This document shows, one piece after another, positions 1 through 12,530 of a stretch of 64,000 nt of DNA. A model generated the notes under the pieces. That model worked only from the letters and a program-made list of their open reading frames with translations. It did not search any database and was not told where the DNA came from. The position numbers were made by a program, and so were the translations under genes. Origin of the DNA: Labia minor (lineage: Eukaryota > Arthropoda > Insecta > Dermaptera > Spongiphoridae); contig OY720346.1 of the NCBI GenBank assembly GCA_963082975.1, forward strand, positions 46,415,296 through 46,479,295, read 5' to 3'. The stretch's first letter is position 1. Each line of letters opens with the position of its first letter.

Positions 1-1934
1 AAAGTAATTCATTATAAATATTTATTTATATTCAACCAACGATAACTTAAAATATTGAATGAAGTAAATATTTTTGACCTCATTTATCATGATAATATTT
101 ATTAATATTCATAAACTTTAATAATTTATTTAAATACTTTTATTTTAATTAGTTTTCTTGTTTAATAGAAGTAATTAATCATTGACAGATGTTGATAAAA
201 ATGAATATTCCTATAAATTGATTTCGTTTAATAAGATAAGCGACAAAAAACTTGTTACCATTAAATAAATTTAATATACCAATAAATAGGTTTCCGTGAA
301 AGTTTTTATTATTATGAGAAATTATTTCCAGGTTAGTTTCACGTTTCATTCGGCGCCCATTTTGGCGCCATTTTCAAGAGAGTTTATTTAGGAGGGATTT
401 TTGGGAGGATACTGGTACATACTCTTTGAGACCAAGAGTTTATGTTGGGATGTTCGGTTTAATGGGAAAGTGTTTTTGGAGATTTTTATTTTAAACAGAG
501 AAACAATTTAGTAATAATATATATATTATCCTTAAAACACAATGAACACATTTTGATTTCATTACAATCACACTTTGTTATTTCATCACATTTCATTATT
601 ATTAACATTATTATTGTTATTTATTATTGTAATTTTCAAAAATATCGTGTGCTGTTCTTTTTCCTATATATTTTTGCAACCGGAAACACAAAACACTTTA
701 GTGATATTTATCGGCAACAAATAAATAGTGAAGAGGCTTAAAGCCAGCCTCAATATAGATATCCATAAATCGTGATGAGATACCTCCCTAGGAACGATTT
801 CCAGTTAAATCGACGTTAAATTTTCACCCACTCGTCGTACAAACGAACCCTTTATCTCTCTCTCTCTCCCTCTTTCCCTCACATTCTGAGTCAGTTTTTA
901 TTTGCAATGATTGCAAACCCAAATAGAGAAAGAAGAAATAGAAAAAAAAGAATATTTTAAACATTTTTTAAATGTTTGGTTTTGTTATTTCTTAAATGTT
1001 TTTTTGTTTTTTTGTTTTTTTTTTTTTGTTACTAACCAGATGAAGTATTTTTTCCCTTTTTGCTTTCTTCTTTATTATTTTTTAAAAGTCATTAGTTAAA
1101 CCATTAATTTTTTTTCTTCATACTTTCAAGTTATTTATTTGCAAAGTGAATCTAAAATGATTCAAGTGAACATTAATTAGAAAATTTTAAGAGTTTTAAG
1201 AATATATGATCTGTTTATATGTATATGCAGATAAAAAATATATAAGATAATATAAAACTTTCTTTTAATTTTACATTTTTTTAATAAAAAAAAATTTAAT
1301 TTATGAATATTTAAGTTTTTTTTTCACCCTTTTTGCTTTAAGGGCTTTTTTATATTTTTATTAGGGGAAAACGAACCAATTAATAATGATTTAGTTTTAT
1401 TTGTATCTCTTCAGTTACATTCAATTTGTAAGGTTTAAGCCATTTTCTCATGCCACTATAATCAATTTTAGTTTTTTTTTTAATAAATTGTATTGTATGT
1501 ATATATTTGTACATTGATATATATATATCACATTCTTGAAGTTTCAAGGATGTTTAAGCTGTTAGTTAGAATGTATATAAATATACATAGATATTTCTTT
1601 GTTTTCAATTTCATTAAACGTTAATCTTAATGGCTCTAAGTTAATTAAGAAGCTTTTACATAAATGGGTTGAAGACAATAAATTCGAAGGCTTATTTATA
1701 TTTCCCCAAAGAGGTTCCCATTTGAGTTGCTTCGTCTACAGAAGAGGAATCTAGGTCAATGGTTACGAAAAAGAAACCTGATGAGGAATACAAGTGAATG
1801 AGAGGGGGTGAAGGAACGTGGGTGGTGGGGTATTTATCTCAAATGCCAAATGGTATTTAATTATAACAACTAATCCGCCCCACTTCCTCATCCAATTGTG
1901 TATAACTAAGTAAATTGCCAACATATCTCACAAT
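1..1934. other. AT-rich noncoding stretch
   Basis: I see no gene in this stretch. It is made of A/T runs and short (TA) tracts. The few open frames here are low-complexity, rich in F, I, Y and N, and look like chance. Two details stand out: a pair of GGCGCC sites with a GGCGCCCATTTTGGCGCC layout near 351-370, and a short charged reading frame at 1742-1797 that is discussed as a finding. Confidence 0.6.
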
Positions 1935-2210
1935 CAGGGCCGGATTAACCCACAATGGTGTCTTAGACATTTTCTTATTCTTACCAGGACCTTTCCTCGA
2001 TTTCCCATAAGAAATAAATGATACAAAATATTATTATTATTAATTTGGATTTCGGGGCATCTCAGCAACAAAGGTCGTTTGAACAATAAGAAAATGACTT
2101 ATCATTTCTAAACGTGATTAATTTCACTTTTGACTATCCAACCCTATTAGAGAGAATAGAGTCTTCTTCGCCGGGGCACAGTTAAAACTCCATTTTGACC
2201 GATTCTAGTG
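1935..2210. mobile_element. possible one-ended hAT remnant
   Basis: The sequence starts with CAGGGCCGGATTAACC, a very common type of hAT terminal repeat, and later contains a GGGGCA-rich patch near 2172. I cannot find the matching inverted end or a target duplication, so this is at best a truncated non-autonomous copy. The call rests on the terminal motif alone. Confidence 0.3.
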
Positions 2211-4503
2211 TTTCAGATAGGGTAGATCAGTTAGATAAAACGAAAGCAAAAATCTGTGTTCATCGACATTCAACCAACCAATAAATAAATAACTAATATA
2301 TCATAGCCCTAATTAATCTTGAAATGAATTTAAATAAATAAATAATAATAATAGAAACATAATAATTTAAAAATTAAATTCATAGTTAATAAATAAATAA
2401 TAAAAAATAGGAAATAAATAATCTAACTCAACACATTAATTAACGGAATCATAGAAACACAATTTCTTTTGTTAATAAAAAAAATATAACAACTAAAAAA
2501 TATGTAAAACTATATTAATTTTCAATCAACATTTAAAATAAATTGAAATTTATAAATTATTAAAGTCTAACAAAAGTTGTTATATAATAAGAATAATACT
2601 TTACATTATTTATTATTGCTTTCACACACATAAACACACATTAAGGATTTAATTAATATATAAATAATATATTTTACTGTATTTAAATTGATTAGTAAAA
2701 AAAATAATTTAAATAAAAGATAAAGTAATTTAAAAAAGAAGGTTATACCTACATATTTAAAAAATATTTTTTCTCGATCTTTAATTCAACATAATATCGA
2801 TTGTTTCATCATAATTAATATTATTTAAAGCATATTGTTCGGAGTTAAAATAAATGCTGAAAATTTAACTTACTTGAATAATAATTTTTTTTAAATATTT
2901 TTTACTGAATATTTTTTCATAAAATGCATTCTGGAACTATTGTGAAATTGTCTTTCTATTATACTTATTTTCACCTGTTGAATAAGATTTGATTAATTAA
3001 TTAACAAATAATCAACACCAAAAATGCTATTTCTGAAAAATGATCCCAATATTGATTGCCTTTTCAATTAAAAAATCAAATAGGGTCTGAATCACATAAA
3101 AACCCTTTTTTGATCAGAAAAAGCTTCTAAATAAAAAACTTTTGTTCGTTAATTAAAATTAATTATATATATATTTATATATTAATATATTAATTAACTA
3201 TATTATATTATATTATATCTCTTTTGATAATTTAAAAATATTGATGATATTATTGTATGTGTTTGTTAAGTGAATTATTCTTATATGTCTCTCTTTTCAT
3301 GGCTTCTGTATACTATATGTAAACGTTTTTACTCTTCACCCTTGTGTTTATGCTCTTTAATTAAATTTCATCATCCATCCCTTCTTTTCCTTTAACAAAT
3401 GATACCGTCTAAAAATGAATATTAATCATTTTAAAATAAAGCTGGCCAATATTTTAATAATCAATCTGAAGAAGGGTATGAGTGGAGAGGGGGGAGAATA
3501 ATGTATTTATTCTATAAAAAAGAAAAAAAATAAATTTATGACGTTAATGTTTATGACAACCTTGAGAAGGAGAGAGAATAATAAACAAAAAATGATTTAG
3601 ATACAGACATTTTATTTCAACAGGATCAAAAATAGAGATTAGGAGAAGAAGGGGTGAAGTGGGAAAGAAGGAAATATAACGAAATATAATTAAAATATAC
3701 ATATAAATATATTTATAAATCTTTAAATTAAATACTATTCTTCAATACTTAATTTAATTAGAGAATTGAAATGAAAATAAAATATAACAATTTTTTATTT
3801 TAAAAATAGTATTGGTGTATTTTGAACTTTAAGAAAACTTTTTTGTTAATGATTAACAGTATAGGTAATATATATATATATATATAAAGTATAATTTGAT
3901 CTTTAAAAATATATAATTTTGCTTTTAAAGACCAAAAAGAAAAAGATTGGGAAATACTATTTTTGGAGTATATTAGTGTGTGGGAGATGGAACGGGATTA
4001 AAAAAAGAAAACGATCTATTCCTAAACTGTTATTAAGTTAAAGAAAAGAATTTTATGATCCATTACTTCGTTTTTTTACTACAGAATTATGTTATTTTAT
4101 TTTATTTTTTTTATATTTTTCTTGAATAGTTTTAATGGAGTGAAAGAATAAATATGATCATCAATTTAATCTTAATTATCGTTATAAAATGAAAGGAAAT
4201 GAATTACAATTATTATTTATTTTTTTAATTTATAGCAATAATAATATAATATATTATATAGTTTAAATAAAAATCCCGTAAGCTTTGACATCAAATTATA
4301 AATATAAATATGAAACATATTGTAGAAAGAAATTTTATTTATTATTTTTAATATGTTTTAAAACAATTGGTGAGGTTGGATAATTCATCCTACTGTCAGG
4401 TAGTTCAAGATTTTACCATTAAACTACACTCTTAATAAAAAATATATACATTTATTTTGCCATGAAAGATAAATCTATTATAATAAGTATATATATATAT
4501 ATA
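2211..4503. other. AT-rich noncoding stretch
   Basis: No gene or recognisable element is visible. The stretch holds short A/T homopolymers and (TA) tracts, for example near 3870. Near 4370-4435 on the minus strand there is a tRNA-like segment, listed separately. Confidence 0.6.
4370..4437 (-). repeat. tRNA-like dispersed repeat (SINE fragment candidate)
   Basis: Read on the minus strand, this segment begins GTGTAGTTTAATGGTAAAAT, close to the A-box and D-arm of a glycine-type tRNA, followed by TTGAACTACCTGAC where an anticodon arm would lie. Similar segments occur at 27340 and 47264. It does not fold into a full cloverleaf by eye, so I read it as a tRNA-derived repeat and not a working tRNA gene. 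Confidence 0.35.
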
Positions 4504-4810
4504 CGAGGGTAGGTCAATAAGTCCGTGAATTTCCCGTACCTTAAAGGAAATGACAACTGACAAGTGGGCAACTATCAGCTGACTCCTGTCGAAATTCTTT
4601 TAGTTCAGGATTTAGCTCAGAGTGATTATTTCTTGTTTCCAAACCTGAAGAAAATGCTCGGCGGAAAGAGATTTGACTCCAATGATGAAATTAACTCACA
4701 AACAAATCTATTTTGATGTGAAAAATCAAATCTTATTTTCTGGGAGGGATAAAAAAAATTGGAGTATATAGAGCTCAAAGGAGTCTAAGTTGAAAAATTT
4801 TTACTTTAAT
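4504..4810 (+). mobile_element. decayed mariner element with transposase C-terminal remnant
   Basis: The left end follows a TA and reads CGAGGGTAGGTCAATAAG, the same type of terminal repeat as the mariner copy at 50542. Both share the following stretch with AACTATCAGCTGACTCCTGT. From 4633 the frame LFPNLKKMLGGKRFDSNDEI is recognisable mariner transposase, followed after stops by a decayed form of the C-terminal region ending near 4795 (ELKGV, stop, VE). It is an internally deleted, inactive copy. No right terminal repeat is visible. Confidence 0.75.
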
Positions 4811-5480
4811 AATCACCTGTGTTGTGTGATCTGCCCTCATATTAAGATCAAAATTGATATATAAAAATAAATTGTTCTGAATTTACTTATTACATTATTA
4901 AATATATTATTTATTAAATTAATAAATATAATTGTATTGTCATGATTTCACTAATTTTTTTTACTTAACTAAATTAATGTTTTATGTTTATTTATTACTT
5001 AATTTTAATTTCTTTTTTAGAATTCTGAAACAAGATTCTCTAAAATATTTGTCATTTTATTAATATTTATTTTTATTTAAGCTATTAGAGTATTTTAACA
5101 TCATAATTTCTTTGCAATTTTTCAAAATGTATAAAAAACACTTGAAAGGCATAATTTGCTTTGATTCCCTTTCAAAATCATTTCTTCGCCTATCAAGCCT
5201 ATTAATATTTAATTTCACAAATTTCATTCATTCCCTTTTTATATGTGCCTTTCCCAACTTTTTCTAAAGCTTTGGTTACCATTCATTGGTCGAATAAATA
5301 AAACATACAAATATCAATACGATTTACTTATAGGCTTCATGAGTATTGATTCATAAAATTAAATGGATATGGATATTTATAAGATTGGACATGTTTTCTA
5401 TTAATATTGCCACGTTCCTTTAAGATATTCTTACTCATAAATTAATTGAATATTAAATAATTTAGATCTGTATTAATTTT

Positions 5481-5765
5481 GTGAGCCTGTTATCAAGCTG
5501 TAATTGCGCTTATCAGATCAAAATTATTATCCAAGAATTATTAAAATATATAAAAACAATTATTTTACCGGTTGAGGCGGGGTCTATGACCCTGGCAGAC
5601 GAGAGTAGATTTAGAGTATTTAAAAATAGGATTATTTGCAGGATTTATGGGCAGAAGAAAGATGAGGCCGGGGGGGGGGGGGGTATCGAGAAATTGTATG
5701 ATCTCTATGCATCTCCAGGATGTTCGAGTTCTGTAGATCCACAAAAATACATGAAATTATTTTGA
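5481..5765 (+). pseudogene. non-LTR retrotransposon reverse transcriptase C-terminal fragment
   Basis: The translated frame contains TLADESRFRVFKNRIICRIY followed by KKDEAG and LYDLYASP. This is the usual end of a LINE reverse-transcriptase ORF, just after the P-V-L-Y-G-x-E-x-W motif (here decayed to PVEAGSM). A better preserved relative is at 18330 (PVVLYGCEAWSMT). A run of 14 G, encoding GGGGG, interrupts the motif region. The fragment lacks the catalytic palm (F/YADD) and is dead. The clade is uncertain; RTE- or jockey-like. Confidence 0.7.
5670..5683 (+). repeat. 14-nt poly-G run
   Basis: A run of 14 G in an otherwise AT-rich background, inside the retrotransposon fragment. It may be a local slippage expansion or an assembly artefact. 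Confidence 0.85.
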
Positions 5766-7007
5766 GAACTTTGTGAGTGTTGAACCATTGTTCGAGAATC
5801 TCCTATCTCAAGATTTCAACATTACACCAATTAACTGTGAACTTTATAATATTTTTATTAATAAATATATAGAATATCAAAGCAACTACTAAAATGTTTA
5901 GTCAAAAAAAAAAAAAAAATAAAATAAAAAAAGATTCAATAACCTAAAATATATTTTCATATTTTAATTTTTTTTATTTTTGTATATTTTTATTATAAAT
6001 AATAATATATCATTCTGTTGTTTTAAATTGAGAAAAAGTAATTCAAACAATATTAAATTCTTTTTTTTGTATTTATCTATCAATATATAATAGTGGATGT
6101 CCGTAGATAGGAATTTTTTTTTCGTTTACGGAAATTATATTTTATTTGATTTGCTGGTGGTATTGACCCCTGTGTGTCGCAAAAGAGATGATGATAGGGA
6201 TGAGGTCCATCTGTCTGGTTACCCTTACAAACGGATACAGGCCCTCTGACATAAAGGGCAGATTTTGTTCAGATGGATTTGTTGCATCTCCCCCCTCCCC
6301 CCCTCTCTCTCTCTGTCTCTTTCTCATTCTTTCAATCGTTCACCCATCCTTTATCTTTTTTTTTAAAGGATATATTTGAGAGAATAAAATAGTAAACAGT
6401 TCAGTAAAGAAATGTCGAAAATGTTAAAAAAAGAAGATTGATCACAATCAATACAAATTTCACAAGATATACTTATCTTATATCTAATTAAAATTCCTCT
6501 TATATATCATTTTCTTTATTTTTTATGTATTTGAATTTGATTAATTTCAAGATTATGAACATATTCAGAATTATTTTAGGATTTTTTTATTATCATGTAA
6601 TTTATTAGAATTCTTACTCTATACTACAACTTTTGAAAATTCAAAATTATAATTATATAAGTAAAAGTAATGTTACTTTATATATACAAACTTTTTGTTT
6701 GTTTTTAGATGGTATTTTGCAATGTGATAAAGTATAGTTATTTTATATCTTGATAATATAGGGTTATTTTTTTTAATTAATATGTATATGTGTCAAATAA
6801 TTATCAAATTTTATTTTTAAAAATGGGCACTTTCTATTTCCCTTTAATTTATGTTAATCAAAGTCATCAACAATCACTAGTTGCTATTTTGGATTTCTTT
6901 ACTTTAATATGACAATTCCTATTTGTTATATATATTTACAATGTTTTAATAAAAAAAAAATTGAAAAAATTTTAGGAGCTTAATATTATAATTATAAAAT
7001 GTTTAGG
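5766..7007. other. AT-rich noncoding stretch
   Basis: No gene is supported. It includes a C/T-rich microsatellite patch (about 6288-6335), where open frames exist on both strands purely because of the low-complexity sequence. Confidence 0.6.
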
Positions 7008-7507
7008 CAGTAGAACCTCGATAACTCAAACCTCGGTAACTTGAAAACCTCTATAACTTTAAAAAATAATATGGGGGTCCCTTCCCATCAGATCCCAAAA
7101 CCTCAATAACTTAAAATACACAACCTCTATAACTTAAATAAGTAATCTCTGTATTGACCCTCAGAAGTTGAAATCTTGAGGAAATAAGAATCAGGAAAAA
7201 GACGAAAAATTGCCGAATTCTCTAATTTAGAACAATGTTTGTTTACGTGGTTCAAACAGTGTCGAAACAAAAACATCACTGTTAGTGGACCCATACAGAA
7301 AGAAAAAGCTGAAGAGTTCACTAATTCGTTGAAAATCAAAAATTTTAAAGCCAGCAATGACTGGTTAGGGAAATTTAAGAAACGACATGATTTAGCCTTT
7401 AAAAAAATGTTATTAACCTATCCCTACATAGACCCTTGATAACTTAAAACCTCTAAAACTTAAAATATTTTATGTTTCCCTTCGACTTTAACTTATCGAG
7501 GTATCAA
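7008..7507 (+). mobile_element. pogo/Tigger-like deletion derivative
   Basis: The left end reads CAGTAGAACCTCGATAAC and the right end, on the other strand, reads ATACCTCGATAAG, a Tigger-type terminal repeat. Inside the left end, the unit ACCTCnATAACTTAAA recurs about five times between 7014 and 7137. Two more units lie near the right end at 7434-7465. Such repeats are candidate transposase binding sites. Between them is a fragment of a CENP-B-type transposase. About 500 bp long, it is a non-autonomous derivative. Confidence 0.75.
7188..7439 (+). pseudogene. Tigger transposase CENP-B-type DNA-binding fragment
   Basis: The frame reads ESGKRRKIAEFSNLEQCLF, then TWFKQCRNKNITVSGPI and EFTNSLKIKNFKASNDWLG, then KFKKRHDLAFKK. 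This is the second half of the N-terminal DNA-binding region of pogo/Tigger transposases (the HTH_Tnp_Tc5 or CENP-B domain, with its conserved W...F..R...G.....KA..F...L....F.AS..WL..F..R). An in-frame stop lies just upstream at 7185. The DDE catalytic domain is absent, and the frame ends in unrelated sequence. The deletion appears to have joined the N-terminal part straight to the right end of the element. Confidence 0.8.
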
Positions 7508-9305
7508 ATAAAATATTACAACTATATTAGAATTCTCAAAAGTTTTTGGACGGATCTAAAAAGATATTTGTATTTTTAAAATAACATTTCTTTTCCCTAT
7601 TTATTTATCATTTTGAGTTTTCAAAAAACTTTTATCAGAAAAGTAGAATACTTTCTATAAGTAATTAAATATAAATGAATAAATAATAAATTAGGCAAAA
7701 TAAAGTGAAACATCAGTTCACCACGAGCGATCTGCATTGAACAAGCTCTAAGGTAGTATGTTCTACTTCAATTGTTAGATATTCTCTTAGATAAATGAAA
7801 ATAATAATTCTTAAAATAGAACAGTATTAAAACTAATGAGAACATTAGGTATTAATAATAACATAAAATTGATTTTATCAATGAAAATAATAAAATTATA
7901 TTGTATAATTCCAAGGAGCAAAAATTCTCAATTGATTAATCGTGTCAACCACTACGTCATTGAAGCAAATTTAGGTCACAGGAATTGAAAGTACTATTTT
8001 CTATTATCTTACCTCTTCCGTTATATTGACTATATCCTCAAATGATATAAATTATAGTATTTTTATTATTTCCTTATACTAAAATATTAATGGATACATT
8101 TATTTGATTATAAAAATAAAGAAAGAGAGAGAGAGAAGTGAGGAAGAATTTTTTTTTTTAATTTTTATTTAATGAAATGATAAAAATCAAGATAATTCTC
8201 TCTAACTCTCTCCTATCTCTTGCAAAGAACTTTTTTTTCTCTTGAAGACAAAATAATTTTCAATTGGTGAAAAAGTTGAATTACCTCAGATTATTCGTTT
8301 ATTGATGGTTTTAAAGGGAGCAAAGGGAAACTCTCATACACCAGTAAAAAAAATATCTTTTAAACCTAGAGAGTCTTTTCTGCATGTATAATTCATTAAA
8401 ATAATTCCAGTCCTTTTTTTAATAATTTAAAAGAAAGATGCTGTTGGTTACTTCTCTTATCGCGCATTTGACGGTAACTTTTTTTCGTAGATGGGTGTCA
8501 GAAGGGCGGCAAGTGGGATTAATTTCAAAGTAGATTAATCTTTCTCTTCCATTCATATTCAGGTTTTTTTTTAATTCTACACAATGCAATAAGAACTTGC
8601 TTCACTGATACACAATCTAATTTGTGACATTTTTTTTAATTGAAACATTGTTCTTATAACAAAATTTTTCTCCTGTGGACACGGAATGAACCAAATTGAA
8701 ATTTCTTAATTAATAATTAAAAAACTTTTTGTTTAATAATAATTTTGATATTCAAAGTAATTTATTTGCTAATCCGACTTTTTAAACTACTAAACTACAA
8801 TATTTGAATAATTAATCAATATATTAATCCAATTAAGTATATAATTTCTATGAAATTAAAAATATTATTAATTTATAAATACTATAGATATAATCGTGTT
8901 GTGTACAGACATTAGTTAATTTTTTGAATAAACCTACATATTTGCATAATCATATTATAAAAAATGTACATAATATTAACTATTTTATGCAGTTTTTAAA
9001 AATAATTAGTTTTTAATAATGTGAGAAATGAGTAGAGTAGGATTATTGTATATAACTAAATTGAAGGAAATGTTCTGGGACTAGTTTAAAAAAAAATTTG
9101 AAAAAATTTGTAAATAACTGTTTATAATAAACAATTTTTCTAAGATTATTAAAAAAAAATATTTTCTTAGTTTTCTTCTCGGGATTAAAGTGTGCAAAAA
9201 TATAATTTGCATTATTATTTTAATCATCATTTAATATTTTTGCTGTTTTAAACATCCAATAAAATGTTATTTAATTGTAGTTAATAATTTGTTAATTAGA
9301 ATGAA
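7508..9305. other. AT-rich noncoding stretch
   Basis: No coding or repeat feature is supported, apart from short A/T runs and a GA-rich patch near 8121-8150. Confidence 0.6.
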
Positions 9306-10681
9306 TCAATTGAAGACCTTAGAGCGAAACAGTGGTAAGCCACAAAATCAAAAAGTTGAGATATTGCAGTTTAAAGTTTAAAAAAAAGATATAAAACATT
9401 GGGTTTACTGCATATATTTCAAATTTGCTCAATATGTAATATCAGTAAAGGGAAAAAGTCAGCAACTATTATTTCTTTAAATAAAACATTTTTTCTACAA
9501 AAATTAGAATTTATTTTGAAAAAAATGTGGCTTACCATGTTTTTGCTAAAACTAAACTAAACGGATGATAAAAATAACTAAGATAATATAATACATCTAT
9601 AACACATCTAAAATTTCAACATCTTTATCTACTATATTTTTTTTCACAAAAAAAAAATAGAATTTACATAAAATGTAGCTTCACGTGTTTTTGCTTTATC
9701 TAAATTAAAACAAAATAAAGAAAAGAATGCAATACTTATTAATCATCTAAAATTTCAACCTCATCATCTACATCATCAACAGTTACATTTAATTGAGTGT
9801 AAAATGATTGATAGGCTGGAGGTATATAAGGCAATAATGTTTGTACATTTTTAATTTTCTTTTCTGCTATTTTTAATGGCTCGTTGTATTTAAGATTAAT
9901 ATCTGACAAGGTTATCATTACAGGTCTACCTTGTTTTAAGACATAAATTTTCCTGTATTCTCCATTAACTGTGTTTTTAACAAAAAATGATCCAATATTC
10001 TCTGATTTAAAGCAAAAGCTATACGTTCCTGAAAATTCCAAGTTTGTCTTATCAGAAAAGCGTGCTTTTTTGTTTATATTCGCCAACAGAGGCTCATAAG
10101 AATGTCTTTTTGACTCATTTTTGTTACTATAAATGGGTTTTTTCGGTTTGATTTTTAAATGACATCTAGCCAACCTTCTGGTGAATATATTTGCTCGTTG
10201 TTGGGCAATAACATCTTAAGCCACATGGCATACAATACTTTTGCATAAATTATTTACAAAATATTTTTACATAAAAACGTGGTAAGCCAAAAAAATAAAA
10301 AACTATAACCTATCTCAGAAGAATCTGTCGACATATTATCGTTATTTGGTACAAAGTCTTTGTCGACACAACTGTCATCACTCTCCTCAAAAAACTCAGG
10401 ACTAGAACGGTTATTTTCACGAATAATTGCTCTTGAACGAAGACATAAACCAGAAGTCGACGCCATATTGATGTGGCTTACCATGCTCTTCACGTAAGAA
10501 AATGAAGTAATTTTGCCAACACCAACAACATGATTTAGCGATAGCAGCGGTATTTATTACGAAACAGTCAAAATAACTTTTTTAGTGGTTTAATATTGTT
10601 CCCGCCATATGATAAATGCAATAAAACAATTTTCGGCAAAAGTGTGGCTTACCACTGTTTCGCTCTAAGGTCTTCAATTGA
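9306..10681 (-). mobile_element. unclassified DNA element with perfect 39-bp terminal inverted repeats
   Basis: Positions 9306-9344 and 10643-10681 are perfect inverted repeats of each other over 39 bp, including GACCTTAGAGCGAAACAGTG and the near-palindrome GTGGTAAGCCAC. The outermost bases form TCAATTGA on both sides. Because that octamer is itself palindromic, it could be either a target duplication or part of the repeat. The 1.38-kb interior carries one spliced gene on the minus strand and several internal copies of TGTGGCTTACCA. No known transposase motif is visible. The repeats match exactly, which argues for a fairly recent insertion. Confidence 0.8.
9739..10466 (-). CDS. two-exon gene in TIR element, 210-aa protein of unknown function
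   Basis: I infer two exons: 10466-10310 and 10214-9739, joined across a 95-nt AT-rich intron (10309-10215) with GT at the donor and AG at the acceptor. Exon 1 ends in phase 1. Joining it to exon 2 gives a continuous frame of 210 codons and a stop (SSEI | D | VIAQQRANIF). The start is the ATGGCG at 10466. An upstream in-frame ATG at 10493 exists but lies in an internal repeat copy. The N-terminus is acidic and serine-rich (EESDDSCVDKDFVPNNDN). The middle is basic (RRLARCHLKIKPKK), and the C-terminus is acidic (VDDVDDEVEILDD). I see no DDE, zinc-finger or helicase motif. The short acidic then basic layout would suit a DNA-binding accessory protein, but the function is unknown. The splice call is inference. 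Confidence 0.55.
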
Positions 10682-10683
10682 TA

Positions 10684-12192
10684 ATTTAGCTAAAATAGAA
10701 ATTTTTAAATATAATTTTTAAATCAACTTGATTGAGTAAATATTTTAATAAACTTACTTTATTTTTTGAAAAATACTTTAGATTTTATTTAAATCATCTT
10801 TTTCAATATTAAATTTACCCATATATTAATTTAAATATAAGTTTACCTACATTTATTATACGTGATATTTACATTTAAGATTCAATATATTCTATTTTTT
10901 ATATTCATTCGAATGTTAAAACAATTTAAAATCTTTCAAATAATATTTATAATAAATTACTTAACTATTATATTAATATATATTTTTTATTAAAAATCGA
11001 TTTATAATTTTAATAACTTTTGATTTTACTTCTCTAATTGTTATATTTTGTTATGCCATTAACCTTTTTACCCACCGGCGATAGTAAGGGAGGTATTGTT
11101 TTACTTTAGTTTTGAATGAAATATGAATGAATGAATTGAAATGTTGAATCATGATACATTTCATTTCAATCTTATTTTATCTAATTCGTCTTTACTGTTT
11201 ATCTTATTATTGCAAATTCTGTAAAGTATTATTATTTAATCACAGATCAAAGATAAATAAATGAAAATTTTAAAAAATTCAATGAGAAAAAATAGGATTA
11301 AACCCAACCAACTATTCTTTCCTATTAGCTTTCAATGTATCTTTCAATAATTTAATGATAATTAATAATAATTAATGATTATGTTTTTACCTATTCTAAT
11401 TAATAACTTTAATAATAATAATTTAAAATCATTCTGTCCGAAAACAGGATTAATGCAGATCGATTCTTTACTTATATACATATATAATCTCATAATTATG
11501 CCTACATTTATTTTACTACTGATTATTGACATATGATCAATATATATATACTAAATATAATAATAATAATATAATCAATCAATATTTATAATTATAATTA
11601 ATAAATATAGACTTGAATATTTTCTTCTTACTAAAATATTATATTCAATAAACATAATAATAATTGCATTAAATAAATTAAAATTAACCATTTTAATTAC
11701 TAATCCACTTTTGTATTATATTAAGTGAGGAAGTTAATTTTACAATTGTATTGCCAATCTACAATTAGTAGAACAACTTAGAAACATGACCTTCCTAATT
11801 ATCTACAAAATGGTACACAAAGTGTCTGCCTATAACAATTTCATGCTCAAACCAACTTTTTTATAGTCTCATTTATAATATAAAAAATTTTATGCTTTTT
11901 ATTTAGTTTTATTTTTTTTAACACATTTAGAAATACCGTTTATTTAAATTTTAGATATAATACTAGAAAAATTTAATCATATCAAATTATAGGGTGATGA
12001 ATTTTCATATGTATAGAAATTGAGATGAACTTACCATTGATATGTCAATTTATATATAATAGATTACAGAAGACATAAAAAAGACTCACTCACCTGAAAC
12101 AATAGAGAAAAGAGAATTTATTATAAAATGAAAAATTAATTACTTATATAATAATGATATTGGGTGATTAGAAAAAGGTAAAATGTAGATGG
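10684..12192. other. AT-rich noncoding stretch
   Basis: Nothing coding is visible. At 11059-11102 there is a short fragment of repeat family B, listed separately. The rest is A/T runs, including (TAA) and (TA) tracts around 11340-11600. Confidence 0.6.
11059..11102 (+). repeat. family B 5'-end fragment
   Basis: The segment ACCGGCGATAGTAAGGGAGG followed by TATTGTTTT matches the 5' end of family B seen intact at 37620. Only the first roughly 40 bp are present. Confidence 0.6.
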
Positions 12193-12200
12193 ATGTAGAT

Positions 12201-12530
12201 CAGTGATTCTCAACCTGGGCGATATCGCCCCCTGGGGGCGATCGACATCTTAAAGGGGGCGATTATTTGACTATACGATTTTGGGGGGCGATAAGTTATT
12301 TTTGGTGGGCGAAATCATTTTCAACTCTAAAAAAAGGTCAGATGATTTTGCAATCAGGTTCTGAAACTCGATTTTTCAACATGGCTCTAAGTATCTAGGT
12401 GATACCTAGTGTACCTTCCTTATATTAGGGATTATAATGCAAATTTTATCTATAAAAATTTATAGGGGGGCGAATTAAGAAGCGGGTCTTACAAAGGGGG
12501 CGTTTGGTCCAAAAAGGTTGAGAAACACTG
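12201..12530. mobile_element. hAT MITE, 330 bp, with 8-bp target duplication
   Basis: The ends are CAGTGATTCTCAACCT on the left and, on the opposite strand, CAGTGTTTCTCAACCT on the right: classic hAT terminal repeats. The octamer ATGTAGAT lies on both sides (12193-12200 and 12531-12538). Just inside the left end sits the perfect palindrome GGGCGATATCGCCC, then CCTGGGGGCGAT. The unit GGGGGCGAT or close variants recurs at about six places through the element. There is no coding capacity, so it needs a transposase from elsewhere. Confidence 0.9.

Noticed and set aside
6142-6379. Overlapping frames on both strands
   Set aside because: Caused by the C/T-rich microsatellite; no domain and no splice context.
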